The notes below the pieces were generated by a model. The model had not been told where the DNA came from and ran no database searches. It was given only the letters and a program-made list of their open reading frames with translations. This document shows positions 32,588-40,954 of a stretch of DNA of 40,954 nt, in pieces; within the stretch, counting starts at the first letter, position 1; each line of letters opens with the position of its first letter. The translations under genes were made by a program, and so were the position numbers. Source of the stretch: an uncultured Spirochaetales bacterium (GTDB lineage: Bacteria > Spirochaetota > Spirochaetia > Sphaerochaetales > Sphaerochaetaceae); contig CASFDA010000015.1 in assembly GCA_949293335.1 (NCBI GenBank), forward strand, positions 1 to 40,954, in the 5' to 3' direction.

Positions 32588-32594
32588 CCAGTCT

Positions 32595-33809
32595 ATGGAT
32601 GATTTCAGAGAAAAGCTTAAAGATAGGTTTTTGAAGTATGTTTCTTTCAATACGATGAGTGATCCTGAGCTTGTAGGAAAGAGAAGACCTACCACAGCGG
32701 GACAGGAAGAAGCTCTTCTTTATATTAAGAAAGAACTTGAAGGAATGGGACTGAGCACCTATCTTGGCAGTGAATGGGTTCTCCTTGCTACTTTGGAAGG
32801 TAATTCCGAAATGCGGAAGATATCTTTCATGGCGCATGTTGATGTATCCAGCGATGTCTGTGGAAATAATGTCAAAGCTATTGTCCATAAATATGATGGT
32901 GGGAATATCACGCTTCCTTCTGGAGAGGAAATATGTGATGAAGAACTTGCAAAGTATGTTGGTTCTGAGATCATAACAAGTGATGGAAGTACTCTTCTTG
33001 GAGGTGATGATAAAGCAGGCTGTGCTATTCTGGTGACAGCGGCTGAGATTCTAAGTCAGCGTGATCGTCTCTCTCATCCTACAATCACGTTCATATTCAC
33101 CCCTGATGAAGAGACGGGGAGCGGACTTTTGTTCTTCCCATCTTCATTGATGGATTCTTCTGTATGTTATACCTTCGATGGAGGAAAAGAGAATGTAGTT
33201 GAAATCGAGTGCTTCAATGCAGCGACTGTTGAGATTGCGCTCAAAGGACATACAGTGCATCTTGGTGATGCAAGAGGAAAGATGAAGAGCGCTCTTCTTG
33301 CCGCATGCAAAATAGCTGCATCGATTCCTGATTCTGAAAGTCCTGCCGCCAGCGATGGCCATTATGGATACTATGCTCCGCTTGAAATGGAAGGGAATGC
33401 AGAAAGCGCACTTCTCCGTGTTTTCGTGAGAGACTTTGATGAGGAGAAACTGAAGGAAAGGGTATCATTTCTTTCTTCATTGGCAACTGGCATATCCAGA
33501 ATATCTCAAGTGGAATTGAAATTCAGCGTGAGCTATATGTATAAAAACATGCTTGAAGTGAACAGAAAGGATCCTTTGGTGCTGGAAAGTCTATCTGCGG
33601 CAGCTCTCAGCAGAGGTATCACGTTGGAATATTCTCCGATAAGGGGTGGAACGGATGGTGCCCGGATAGCAGAACTTTATGGCATACCTTCGCCTAATAT
33701 ATTTACTGGAAGCTATGCTTTCCATTCGCTTGCAGAGTGGGTATCTCTATCTGCAATGACAGCGTCTTTTGAATATCTTCTTTCTCTTGTGGAATTCTGG
33801 AGTAAATGA
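32595..33809 (+). CDS. pepT: Peptidase T (tripeptide aminopeptidase)
   Basis: The protein has 404 residues, the usual PepT length. This M20B di-zinc enzyme removes the N-terminal residue of tripeptides. Metal and catalytic motifs are in order: MAHVDVSSD, LGGDDKAG, TPDEETG with the catalytic Glu, FDGG, and the late GSYAFHSLAEWV with the last His. The N-terminus KYVSFNTMSDP fits the family. No Shine-Dalgarno is seen and the -10 box is seven bases upstream. Its stop overlaps the next gene start. Confidence 0.93.
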   Translation: MDDFREKLKDRFLKYVSFNTMSDPELVGKRRPTTAGQEEALLYIKKELEGMGLSTYLGSEWVLLATLEGNSEMRKISFMAHVDVSSDVCGNNVKAIVHKYDGGNITLPSGEEICDEELAKYVGSEIITSDGSTLLGGDDKAGCAILVTAAEILSQRDRLSHPTITFIFTPDEETGSGLLFFPSSLMDSSVCYTFDGGKENVVEIECFNAATVEIALKGHTVHLGDARGKMKSALLAACKIAASIPDSESPAASDGHYGYYAPLEMEGNAESALLRVFVRDFDEEKLKERVSFLSSLATGISRISQVELKFSVSYMYKNMLEVNRKDPLVLESLSAAALSRGITLEYSPIRGGTDGARIAELYGIPSPNIFTGSYAFHSLAEWVSLSAMTASFEYLLSLVEFWSK

Positions 33810-34714
33810 TGGCAAAGAGACTGATCTCTCTTCTATCCGTATTGTTGATTTCCTCTTCTCTCTTCTCAGTTGTGATCTTTACCGATGAAGAAAGCGAGAG
33901 TGAGAGGAGTTTCCTTCGCTATGCATTCGAAGTGGCCATAGACAAGAGAAAAGATGTCGATGTCATAATTACTTCCTTCACACAGGATGAGGAACGTATT
34001 CTCCTTTCTTTCACGATAGAAAAGAAGCCGTTTTCCATATCGGCTAGAGATGGAGATGAACTTATCCGCTTTCTTTCAAATGCTCTCTATCAGGAAGATC
34101 TCCTTTATCTCGATGGGGACATAGTTGACTATGCATATGAAAGGATCAACGCATCTGATGAAAGTTATCGATATGCATCCATGCTGTATATCCGTGACAG
34201 GGATGGGGATGTAAGGGGAATTGCTCAGGCAAAGCGCGATGGGAATATAACGATCCTCAAGCCATTTTATTCAAAAGATATAAAGCCTGGATATCAAATC
34301 ACAGAAGGTCCTTCCTGGGCACTTACTGCATCTGTGTCATCCCCTCTTTTGAGGCTTGCTTTCGATTGTTCCATCTCTCTCAGGTACATGTCACTTGTAA
34401 GGAATCTCTATCCATATGTTCTTTTTGATTACATTTATGACCGGGGAGAAAGCAAGTTCTATGGAGGTTTTGGACTAGAGGTAAGGGCTAGTCTTGCAAG
34501 TCTTTTCAATACGAATTTCACAATGCTTGAAGATGGAGCTATCTTTGGTTCAATGGAAGTTCTTCTTGGACATGATGATGGTTTTTCCTGGGGCATGGGA
34601 TTTTCAGTTGGATATGAACATTTTCCTGTGGGTAACTTTTTCTACCGCATTGGTTACCATTACAATACAATAGTGGGCCATGAAATGCTCCTCGGAGCTG
34701 GAGTTCTGTTCTGA
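33806..34714 (+). CDS. Secreted protein with a beta-barrel-like C-terminus
   Basis: The protein has 302 residues. A signal peptide (RLISLLSVLLISSSLFS) is followed by a ~130-residue soluble region and then, from about residue 165, strands such as RLAFDCSISLRYMSLV, FYGGFGLEVRASLASLF and WGMGFSVGYEHFPVG, ending in a C-terminal Phe. This is typical of outer-membrane beta-barrels. The family is not recognised. The start overlaps the pepT stop (ATGA), and the stop overlaps the next start by one base. Confidence 0.75.
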   Translation: MMAKRLISLLSVLLISSSLFSVVIFTDEESESERSFLRYAFEVAIDKRKDVDVIITSFTQDEERILLSFTIEKKPFSISARDGDELIRFLSNALYQEDLLYLDGDIVDYAYERINASDESYRYASMLYIRDRDGDVRGIAQAKRDGNITILKPFYSKDIKPGYQITEGPSWALTASVSSPLLRLAFDCSISLRYMSLVRNLYPYVLFDYIYDRGESKFYGGFGLEVRASLASLFNTNFTMLEDGAIFGSMEVLLGHDDGFSWGMGFSVGYEHFPVGNFFYRIGYHYNTIVGHEMLLGAGVLF

Positions 34715-36084
34715 TGCGTAGGATACTTGTCTTTCTTCTTTTTTCTCTGATTGCATTCACTTCCTGTTCATCTCTTTCCAATATGATCAATAGTGAGCTA
34801 TCAGGCCTTCCTTTGTGGATAACAGAACCTCCATTCAGGCGTTATCGGGTGTCGTTTGTCGGTCAAGGTGAAGGAAATGACGAGATAAGTGCTCGGGAAA
34901 ACGCTCTGCACGATGTTCTGGATACGATCTCAATCTCTCTTGGCCGTGATGCATATACCCTTTATTTCAGAGAACTGCTTACAAATGGAAGCATAAGTGA
35001 GCTTGGCGGGAATATAGACAGGACGTACCAGACAAGGGATATGGATGGGACTTATCGTTTTTATGTGCTTCTGACTCTGGACGAGGCCCTTTATGAGAGT
35101 TCGATAAGCGCAGAATACGAAAAGATGATTGAGCGTGAAAACAGGATCAGGAATTTGCTTGACAGTGCAACTGCAGCATACATGGAAAACAGAGATGTGG
35201 ATGCTTTCTCGTATGCACTTGATGCGCTCCTTGTCTCGACAGAAGGTGATGTCATAAATCGCAATTACAGGAGCAGCAGTCTTCTGGATCTGGCCATTTC
35301 TTATCTCTCCCCGATATCGATCAATGCTTCATACAATCGTTCTGGTGGAATCGAAATAAGAGTACGAAGGGAACGTGGAATATTGTATCCGCCTGTGATC
35401 AATGCCCCTATAGGAATGACGTATGAAAAGAGGGATATGAAGGATGAGGAATCTCTTGGAACACTTCATGTGACAACAGGCAATGACGGGAGGTATGTTC
35501 TCTCTTTCTTCAATCCATATATGGTTCTCGGAGGGGAGATTTCCTTCTATCTTGCATTTGACTATGAGAAGATAACAAAGATAGAAGCTGCACTCGGATC
35601 TGATGCGTTGTCGTCTCTTTACAACATAATAGATGATAAGAGCGTGTTCCTTACTTATGACAAAAGGCCTGAGTCTTCCTGCTCATCTGTTTTCCTCATA
35701 GAAAGTGACATTATGGGGAACGATATCTATTGGAGTTCTTCTCTTGATGAGATGAATAGTTATTTTTCTGCTTGCAGGGCAGATCTTGCTGCCTTCAAGG
35801 GAGAGGGGAGTGAAGAGGCAATTGTATCAGGCTATTTCTCATCGTCGGATGACAACGAGGTGATGGTGATTCATCTTTCTGAAGTCTCGTCATCATATTC
35901 TTCCTCTGGCCATATGGTATATGTGGAGGGGACACTTTGTGTGTACGACCGGGATGGAAATATCCTTTATGAAGATGGAAATATAAATGCAGTAGGGGAG
36001 GGCAATGCCCATCCTGTTGCCCTTTCTGAAGCCTTCAGGCAGGCCGCTATCAATGCATCAAGCCTGGCTCTTTCTATAATTTAG
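34714..36084 (+). CDS. LPP20-like lipoprotein
   Basis: The protein has 456 residues. The lipoprotein signal ends at IAFTSC (Cys about residue 18). The next ~110 residues match the general LPP20 pattern: PLWITEPP, VSFVGQGEG, then a helix with ARENALHDVLDTISISLG. The rest is beta-rich and unrecognised, with a last segment GNAHPVALSEAFRQAAINASS. Probably a periplasmic-face or outer-membrane lipoprotein working with the barrel encoded just upstream. The TGATG overlap suggests coupling. Its last 27 bases overlap the convergent nfo gene. Confidence 0.75.
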   Translation: MRRILVFLLFSLIAFTSCSSLSNMINSELSGLPLWITEPPFRRYRVSFVGQGEGNDEISARENALHDVLDTISISLGRDAYTLYFRELLTNGSISELGGNIDRTYQTRDMDGTYRFYVLLTLDEALYESSISAEYEKMIERENRIRNLLDSATAAYMENRDVDAFSYALDALLVSTEGDVINRNYRSSSLLDLAISYLSPISINASYNRSGGIEIRVRRERGILYPPVINAPIGMTYEKRDMKDEESLGTLHVTTGNDGRYVLSFFNPYMVLGGEISFYLAFDYEKITKIEAALGSDALSSLYNIIDDKSVFLTYDKRPESSCSSVFLIESDIMGNDIYWSSSLDEMNSYFSACRADLAAFKGEGSEEAIVSGYFSSSDDNEVMVIHLSEVSSSYSSSGHMVYVEGTLCVYDRDGNILYEDGNINAVGEGNAHPVALSEAFRQAAINASSLALSII

Positions 36085-36900
36085 GAGCGTCGCAATCTCG
36101 TATTTCCACCTTTCTTCGTCTGGTGTCTCAAGGACAAGCGGTTTCCCATCGAGTCGGTCATCCCTCATCAATGCGAGAAATGGTTCAAGTCCAATCTCTC
36201 CAAGACCTAGGCTTTCGTGTCTGTCCTTGTTGCTTCCGAGTCCTGCTTTGCTGTCATTCAGATGCATGCCCATCAGTTTCTCAACTCCGAAAGTGGAGAA
36301 GATTTCATCCATGATCTTGTCTATCTCATGCTTCACATCGTAACCTGCACCAAAAAGATGTGCCGTGTCGATTGTGATGCCTAGACGGTCCGGACAGGAT
36401 GACATAGCTATCATTTTCTCGAGTTCCTTCAGGTCATCCCCGAGCACAGTTCCCGCCCCTGCGGTATTTTCCAGACTTATCATCACATCATCAGTTCTTG
36501 AAAGAACCTCATCAAGAAAAGCTACTGTCCTCTTGATTCCATCTTCCCTTTCACCTTCGACGTAAGCACCTGGATGAATGTTCAGGACATTCAGATTGAG
36601 CGTTTTCACTCTATCCATCTCATCGAGCATCAGTGAAAGCGATTTTTCCCTCAGGTCTTCCTTCATTGTGGCAGGATTGATCAGATAGCCAGCGTGAGGG
36701 AGAATTGCCTTTGACGTGTATCCCAGGCTTTTGATTTCTTCTCTGAATGCCTCTGCGCTTTTCTCTTCAATTGGCTTTGCCTGCCATACTTTCTGGTTTT
36801 TCGTGAAGAGGGCAAATCCTGTAGCTCCAAGCTCATTTGCCCTTACAGGAGCCAGCGATATATCCTTTGCTATTGAAACATGTGGACCGATGTAGAACAT
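36058..36900 (-). CDS. nfo: Endonuclease IV (AP endonuclease)
   Basis: The protein has 280 residues, the normal length. It cuts abasic sites in base excision repair and uses three zinc ions in a TIM barrel. Motifs are GPHVSIAKDI at the start, LPHAGYLIN, LNIHPGAYV, SLENTAGAG, ITIDTAHLFGAGYD and GMHLNDSKAGLGSNKDRHESLGLGEIG. The start at 36900 (MFYIGPHVS) is fixed by the family; upstream in-frame ATGs would add an implausible hydrophobic stretch. A TATCAT -10-like box lies seven bases before the start and no ribosome binding site is seen. Confidence 0.94.
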   Translation of the reverse strand: MFYIGPHVSIAKDISLAPVRANELGATGFALFTKNQKVWQAKPIEEKSAEAFREEIKSLGYTSKAILPHAGYLINPATMKEDLREKSLSLMLDEMDRVKTLNLNVLNIHPGAYVEGEREDGIKRTVAFLDEVLSRTDDVMISLENTAGAGTVLGDDLKELEKMIAMSSCPDRLGITIDTAHLFGAGYDVKHEIDKIMDEIFSTFGVEKLMGMHLNDSKAGLGSNKDRHESLGLGEIGLEPFLALMRDDRLDGKPLVLETPDEERWKYEIATLLNYRKSQA

Positions 36901-36907
36901 ATCTCTG

Positions 36908-36945
36908 ATGATAGCTGTTAAAATTAAAAAGGAAAATGATATCAT
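36908..36945. promoter_or_regulatory. Compact divergent promoter region between nfo and the M16 peptidase gene
   Basis: Only 55 bp separate the two starts (36900 and 36956). On the minus strand TATCAT (36913-36908) ends seven bases before the nfo ATG. On the plus strand TATCAT (36940-36945) ends ten bases before the peptidase ATG. Both suggest very short or absent leaders. Confidence 0.45.
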
Positions 36946-36955
36946 CAGCAAAGAT

Positions 36956-39790
36956 ATGGGAAACAATTTCAAGCTCATCCTCACAGCAGACAGCAAAGAC
37001 TATAAAGGTACGCTCTCGTTATATGAACATGAGAAGACAAAGTTCCGTGTGGCGACGTTCAGGACAGAAGACATAGAATCTTTCTTTTCCTTTTCTGTCT
37101 ATACTCCTCCCGAAGATTCGAGCGGAGTATTCCATATTCTGGAACACACTGTCCTTTCTGGAAGTGAGAAATACCCTGTGAAGGACCCGTTCTCGAAGGC
37201 AATGGCACTTGGGGTTCCGACTTTCATGAATGCAATGACAGGCGTGGACAGAACCTATTATCTTGCCGCAAGTCCTGTTGAAAAAGATTTTGACAACATT
37301 TTCTCCGTCTATGCGGATGCGGTTTTCAAGCCGTTATTGAGAAAAGAGACTTTCATGCAGGAGGGAATAAGGATCAGCACAGAATCTGATCCTCATTTCG
37401 AAGGTGTTGTGTTTTCCGAGATGCTTGGAGCCAGCAGTCAGCACGAGAATGTGCTTTCATCTCTCTCTGCCCGTCCTCTTTTCCCGGATAGCCCTCTTTC
37501 TTTTGAAAGTGGTGGAGATCCGAAGGCAATTTCTGCATTGACATACGAGAAGTATCTTGAAATGTACAAAAAGACGTATGTGCCGTCGAATATGACCTTG
37601 TTTCTCTACGGGTCTTTTGATATGGAAGAGAAGCTGGACTTTCTGGATAGGAACTACCTTTCTTCGCTTTCGTATGTGCCAAAGGTAAAGAGGATAGAAA
37701 ATGTTAGGCGTACAGGACGGATATATCGGAAAGCTTTTTCTCCACTGCAAGAAGGAGAGACTGAAAAAGCCAGCGTCCTGATTTCATGGCGTCTTTCATC
37801 TTCTCTGGACAGGATCGAACAGATGATCATACAGATTGTCGTCGATCTTCTTCTTGGATCGTCTGGCTGTCCTCTTTATAAAGCGATAGCTTCCTCAGAT
37901 CTCGGAGAGGATCTTTCGAGTGAGTCTGGATATACAGGCGATTATATCGACAATGTATTTTCAGCAGGGTTCTCAGGTTGTGATGAGAAGAACAGTGGAA
38001 AGATAGAAGATTTCATCCTCGCTGAGCTTGAAAAGATCGTCAGCAATGGTTTTTCAGAGAAAGAGGTAGAGGCAGCTTTGAGGAGGTTTGAGTTCAACCT
38101 GCGTGAAATCCCGGGTGGTCTTCCTCAGGGCATGCGCGTCTTCTTCAGGCTTGACAGGGCACTTGCTTACGATGGAAAGGTGGAGAGCTACCTTTCTCCG
38201 AGTGAGGATATGAAGATACTCCGGAAGATGGTCGAGGAAGATAGGAATTTCTTTTCCTCATGGATAGAAAGGAACCTTGTGAAGAATCCTGACCGACTTG
38301 TTGCTGTCGTCGTTTGCGATGAGAATGCGCAGAAGATCGAGACGGATGCGATCGATAAAGTCCTCTCTGCTCGCCTTCTTTCATGGGACAAAGGGGACGA
38401 GGAGCTTTTCAGGGCTTTCAGCCTGAGGGAGGATAGCAGAAAAGAGGAGGAGAACTTCGTCCGCCTGGTACCTGAGGATGTCAAGAGCGTTAAGTTCAGG
38501 GCTAATCCGAAAGCGGTCGATAAGATAGCATTCGCCCCTCTATATACCTCAGGCATTATCTATTTTGATCTGGCCATTGATGTCTCGGATTTTTCGCTTG
38601 ATGAGCTTGTCCTCGTCAATCTATATGTCCGTCTGATGACGATGGAGAGCGTTGGGAATATGGATATTTCCACTTTCCAGACGGAGATGAGATATAACAC
38701 TGGCAGTTTTGCTCCTTATCTGGAGACCGGTTCGACGATGGATGGGAAGGAGAAAGCTTTCCTTATTGTCCGCATGAAGCTTTTGCCAGAAAGCGCGAAC
38801 GATGGGGTTGATCTCCTGATTCGCCTTTTCCAAGACGGGAAATTCATACCGGAAGAGATAAGGATGGCCCTTACAGATATGTCGACTGACTATCAGGCGG
38901 GATTGATCCAGAATGGTCACACATTTGCAATAACATTGTCTTCAGAAGATTATTCACCTTCTCTTTACATGGGAGAGCGTCTTTCTGGTATTAGATACTG
39001 GTATAAGATCAATGAACTGCTTTCTGATTATCAGAATATCCCCGATGAACTTGTCATTCTCAGGAAGAAGATCGTAGACAGAAGCCGCATGAGCATAAAT
39101 GTCACAGCGGAAGATAACCTTGAGAAAAAGTCCCGACAGATTTCTGAACATTTTCTATCTGCATTCAATGAAGAGTGTTCGCTTGGTACCATTAAGCATG
39201 ATTTCCCGATCATGGGAAGGCAGAAAGTGTTTCATCTCCCTTCTTCTGTCTCCTATATGGCCATTACTTCTCCATCTGGAAATGTTTCTATTAAGGAAGG
39301 AATCAGTGACAGTCTGTTTCTTTCTATACTCTCTTCAGATCTGCTATGGGACAAGATAAGGGCAAAAGGTGGTGCATACGGAACTGGGGCGCTTGCAGAT
39401 GTAATAGAACGCACTTACCATTTCTACTCATATCGTGATCCACGTCTTGATGAGACATATGAAGACATCTTCAGTGCGATAAAGGAAGAGACACTTGATG
39501 ATGATAAGCTGACTTCTGCGATATTGCAAAGAAAGGCAAATGATCTTAAGCCTCTTGCTCCATCCCAGAAGAGCAAGATATATCTTCGCCGCCGGCTTTT
39601 CTCAATCAGTGATGATTACAGGCGAAAAGTGAGGAGTTCCCTCGATTTGGTCACTATGCGCGATGTTGAGAATGCGAGAGAAAGAATCCTTTCTTCTCTT
39701 GAAAGGGAACACTCGGTTGCGGTCCTGGCATCTCACAAGATGGTAGAGGCCTCGCGCTACTTCAAGGAAGGTGAGGATCTGCCTTTCTAG
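36956..39790 (+). CDS. M16C zinc peptidase, presequence-protease (PreP)-like
   Basis: The protein has 944 residues, typical of the PreP/M16C class, made of four related domains joined by a central hinge. The zinc motif HxxEH is present as FHILEHTVLSGSEKY near residue 65, with the downstream Glu likely in FKPLLRKETFMQEG. KGGAYGTGA late in the protein matches the substrate-binding R/Y region. Such enzymes degrade unstructured peptides inside a closed chamber. No signal peptide is seen, so it is probably cytoplasmic. ATG 36956 is preferred because ATG 36908 lies inside the nfo -10 box; it remains possible. Confidence 0.9.
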   Translation: MGNNFKLILTADSKDYKGTLSLYEHEKTKFRVATFRTEDIESFFSFSVYTPPEDSSGVFHILEHTVLSGSEKYPVKDPFSKAMALGVPTFMNAMTGVDRTYYLAASPVEKDFDNIFSVYADAVFKPLLRKETFMQEGIRISTESDPHFEGVVFSEMLGASSQHENVLSSLSARPLFPDSPLSFESGGDPKAISALTYEKYLEMYKKTYVPSNMTLFLYGSFDMEEKLDFLDRNYLSSLSYVPKVKRIENVRRTGRIYRKAFSPLQEGETEKASVLISWRLSSSLDRIEQMIIQIVVDLLLGSSGCPLYKAIASSDLGEDLSSESGYTGDYIDNVFSAGFSGCDEKNSGKIEDFILAELEKIVSNGFSEKEVEAALRRFEFNLREIPGGLPQGMRVFFRLDRALAYDGKVESYLSPSEDMKILRKMVEEDRNFFSSWIERNLVKNPDRLVAVVVCDENAQKIETDAIDKVLSARLLSWDKGDEELFRAFSLREDSRKEEENFVRLVPEDVKSVKFRANPKAVDKIAFAPLYTSGIIYFDLAIDVSDFSLDELVLVNLYVRLMTMESVGNMDISTFQTEMRYNTGSFAPYLETGSTMDGKEKAFLIVRMKLLPESANDGVDLLIRLFQDGKFIPEEIRMALTDMSTDYQAGLIQNGHTFAITLSSEDYSPSLYMGERLSGIRYWYKINELLSDYQNIPDELVILRKKIVDRSRMSINVTAEDNLEKKSRQISEHFLSAFNEECSLGTIKHDFPIMGRQKVFHLPSSVSYMAITSPSGNVSIKEGISDSLFLSILSSDLLWDKIRAKGGAYGTGALADVIERTYHFYSYRDPRLDETYEDIFSAIKEETLDDDKLTSAILQRKANDLKPLAPSQKSKIYLRRRLFSISDDYRRKVRSSLDLVTMRDVENARERILSSLEREHSVAVLASHKMVEASRYFKEGEDLPF

Positions 39791-39967
39791 AAGACGGGGA
39801 AGGCATTTTTCCAGGAGAAAAATATCTTCTGTTGCCTTTCCTGTGCATTCTTTTTGAGATTTTCTTCTCTATGTGAATTGCGATGTCCCCATCTCCTGAT
39901 TTTTTCACTGGTAATAGCCCAGTTCCAATCATAAGTTTCAAGTATTTCCGATCATCAAAAATAGATA

Positions 39968-40038
39968 TTGGACAGAGTCTTCTTTTGAACTTAAATTGCA
40001 AAAATAGGAATTGGTTTGTGGTGCATGAATCAATTCAT
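39968..40038 (+). promoter_or_regulatory. Promoter and palindrome before the CMD-cupin gene
   Basis: TTGGAC (39968-39973), 17 bp and TTAAAT (39991-39996) form a possible promoter. A palindrome ATGAAT-CA-ATTCAT at 40025-40038 lies just before the GGAGG ribosome binding site and may be an operator. In 39791-39960 I see no gene; an imperfect GAAGGC/GCCTTTC hairpin there might terminate the peptidase transcript. Confidence 0.45.
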
Positions 40039-40055
40039 TGTTTGGAGGAATTGAT

Positions 40056-40799
40056 ATGGAAAAGCAGACAGCAGGAAGGACTGTACTCGGCACATTCGCG
40101 CCAAAGTTTGCAGAACTGAACGATGATGTTCTCTTTGGAGAAGTATGGGCAAGAGAGGGAGCTCTGGCCTCGAAGACCAGATCAATAATCACTGTATCAG
40201 CGCTTGTCAGCAAGGGAATCATAGATTCTTCCCTAAAAAACCATCTCGAGAATGCAAAGAAGAATGGGGTGACTAAGGGAGAGATGGCGGAAATCATCAC
40301 TCATCTTGCGTTTTATGCAGGCTGGCCTAATGCATGGGGCGCATTCAGGATGGCACTTGAAGTCTATAAGGATGATGATGGAAAGGAGGGCGGAATGTTC
40401 GGTATTGGTGATGAGAATACAGCCTTTGCACAGCATTTTGTGGGAAAGTCATATCTCAAGCCCCTTACGGAGTCAGGAAAGACAGTATTCATGGCAAACG
40501 TCACGTTTGAGCCTTCCTGTCGTAATGACTGGCACATCCATCATGCAAAATCTGGCGGCGGTCAGATTCTGATATGCACTTCCGGCAGCGGCTGGTATCA
40601 GGAATGGGGAAAGGCTGCCCGGATGCTCAAGCCGGGAGATGTCATTACGATTCCTAGTGAAGTAAAGCATTGGCATGGTGCCAGCAAGGATAGCTGGTTT
40701 TCGCATATAGCAGTCGAAGTCCCGGGAGAGGAGACAAAGACTGAATGGTGCGAGAAGGTCAGTGACGAGGAGTATGACAAGCTCGTATGGGAAGCCTGA
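40056..40799 (+). CDS. Carboxymuconolactone-decarboxylase-like and cupin fusion protein
   Basis: The protein has 247 residues. Residues ~1-110 form a carboxymuconolactone decarboxylase (AhpD-like) domain: REGALASKTRSIITVSALV, MAEIITHLAFYAGWPNAW. The canonical CxxC of AhpD is absent. Residues ~125-235 are a cupin with metal-binding His in NDWHIHHAKSGGGQIL and KHWHGAS. The combination is common in anaerobes, with oxidoreductase or detoxification roles proposed and none certain. GGAGG lies seven bases before ATG 40056. Confidence 0.88.
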   Translation: MEKQTAGRTVLGTFAPKFAELNDDVLFGEVWAREGALASKTRSIITVSALVSKGIIDSSLKNHLENAKKNGVTKGEMAEIITHLAFYAGWPNAWGAFRMALEVYKDDDGKEGGMFGIGDENTAFAQHFVGKSYLKPLTESGKTVFMANVTFEPSCRNDWHIHHAKSGGGQILICTSGSGWYQEWGKAARMLKPGDVITIPSEVKHWHGASKDSWFSHIAVEVPGEETKTEWCEKVSDEEYDKLVWEA

Positions 40800-40811
40800 C
40801 CGATTATCTGA

Positions 40812-40928
40812 CATGAAAAATACACTGAGCCCGTAAGTCAGGAAGGTCTGAATTACAGAGATGCAGTATCGATGGTAATCTTGACTCGACGGAGTCAGGA
40901 GCCGGTGGCTATGCGAGGGAGTTTGTGA
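40812..40928 (+). pseudogene. Possible C-terminal tail of an IS200/IS605 tnpB with right-end hairpin
   Basis: A 38-codon open frame without a start codon (HEKYTEPVSQEG ... LTRRSQEPVAMRGSL) begins right after an in-frame stop, 12 bases behind the cupin gene. Its style resembles the tail of TnpB proteins followed by an element end. The hairpin CCATC-ATCA-GATGG at 40934-40947, with GATGGAG as in the right-end hairpin at 32548, supports this. Identification is from pattern only and could be wrong; the window ends 26 bases later. Confidence 0.35.
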
Positions 40929-40954
40929 AGGACCCATCATCAGATGGAGCCACT

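Overview
The window looks like a piece of the chromosome of an anaerobic, diderm, fermentative bacterium, most likely a spirochaete (Sphaerochaeta/Treponema-like). The inference rests on several lipoproteins with permissive lipoboxes, signal-peptide proteins resembling outer-membrane barrels, a Rex-linked trimeric [FeFe] hydrogenase, FabK instead of FabI, and a PreP-type M16 peptidase. No rRNA gene is present, so the taxonomy is only an inference.

Region 1 (1-11.7 kb) is accessory. It opens with the 5' part of a BspA-type leucine-rich-repeat lipoprotein that runs off the left edge. Next come a PD-(D/E)XK-like nuclease gene and a PPP-family phosphatase gene, then a small XRE-repressor operon on the opposite strand. 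The core is a Tn7-like transposition operon in the order tniQ-tnsA-tnsB-tnsC, with all catalytic residues present. It ends in a terminator, six TnsB-site-like repeats, and a terminus reading TGTCAATCG inward at 11689. This end lies 21 bp from the 3' end of a tRNA-Ala(CGC) gene, which suggests a tRNA-linked homing site. A near-consensus promoter for tniQ is threaded by palindromic copies of CACTTATAAGTG, probably the XRE operators. No left end was found, so the element probably extends beyond the window.

Region 2 (11.7-22.1 kb, minus strand) is housekeeping: rex, then acpP-fabK-fabD-fabG-fabF-accB-fabZ-accC-accD-accA and an acyl-CoA synthetase, tightly overlapped, ending at the tRNA gene. This is nearly a whole type II fatty-acid synthesis operon with all four acetyl-CoA carboxylase subunits; fabH is not in the window.

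Region 3 (22.4-27.3 kb, plus strand) is an electron-bifurcating-type hydrogenase operon divergent from rex: NuoE-like subunit, GHKL ATPase-like protein, a ferredoxin-fold protein without a single cysteine, the NuoF-like subunit, and the [FeFe] catalytic subunit. A hairpin terminator follows.

Region 4 (27.3-41 kb) contains envelope genes and scattered metabolism: a beta-propeller-like lipoprotein related in part to the one at the left edge, a PTS EIIA-like protein, small membrane and secreted proteins, pepT, an LPP20-like lipoprotein, endonuclease IV, a PreP-like peptidase and a CMD-cupin protein. Two remnants of IS200/IS605-type tnpB lie here: an N-terminal piece with its right-end hairpin before pepT, and a possible C-terminal tail at the right edge. 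Several genes have a -10 box only about 5-7 nt before the start codon, pointing to leaderless mRNAs.
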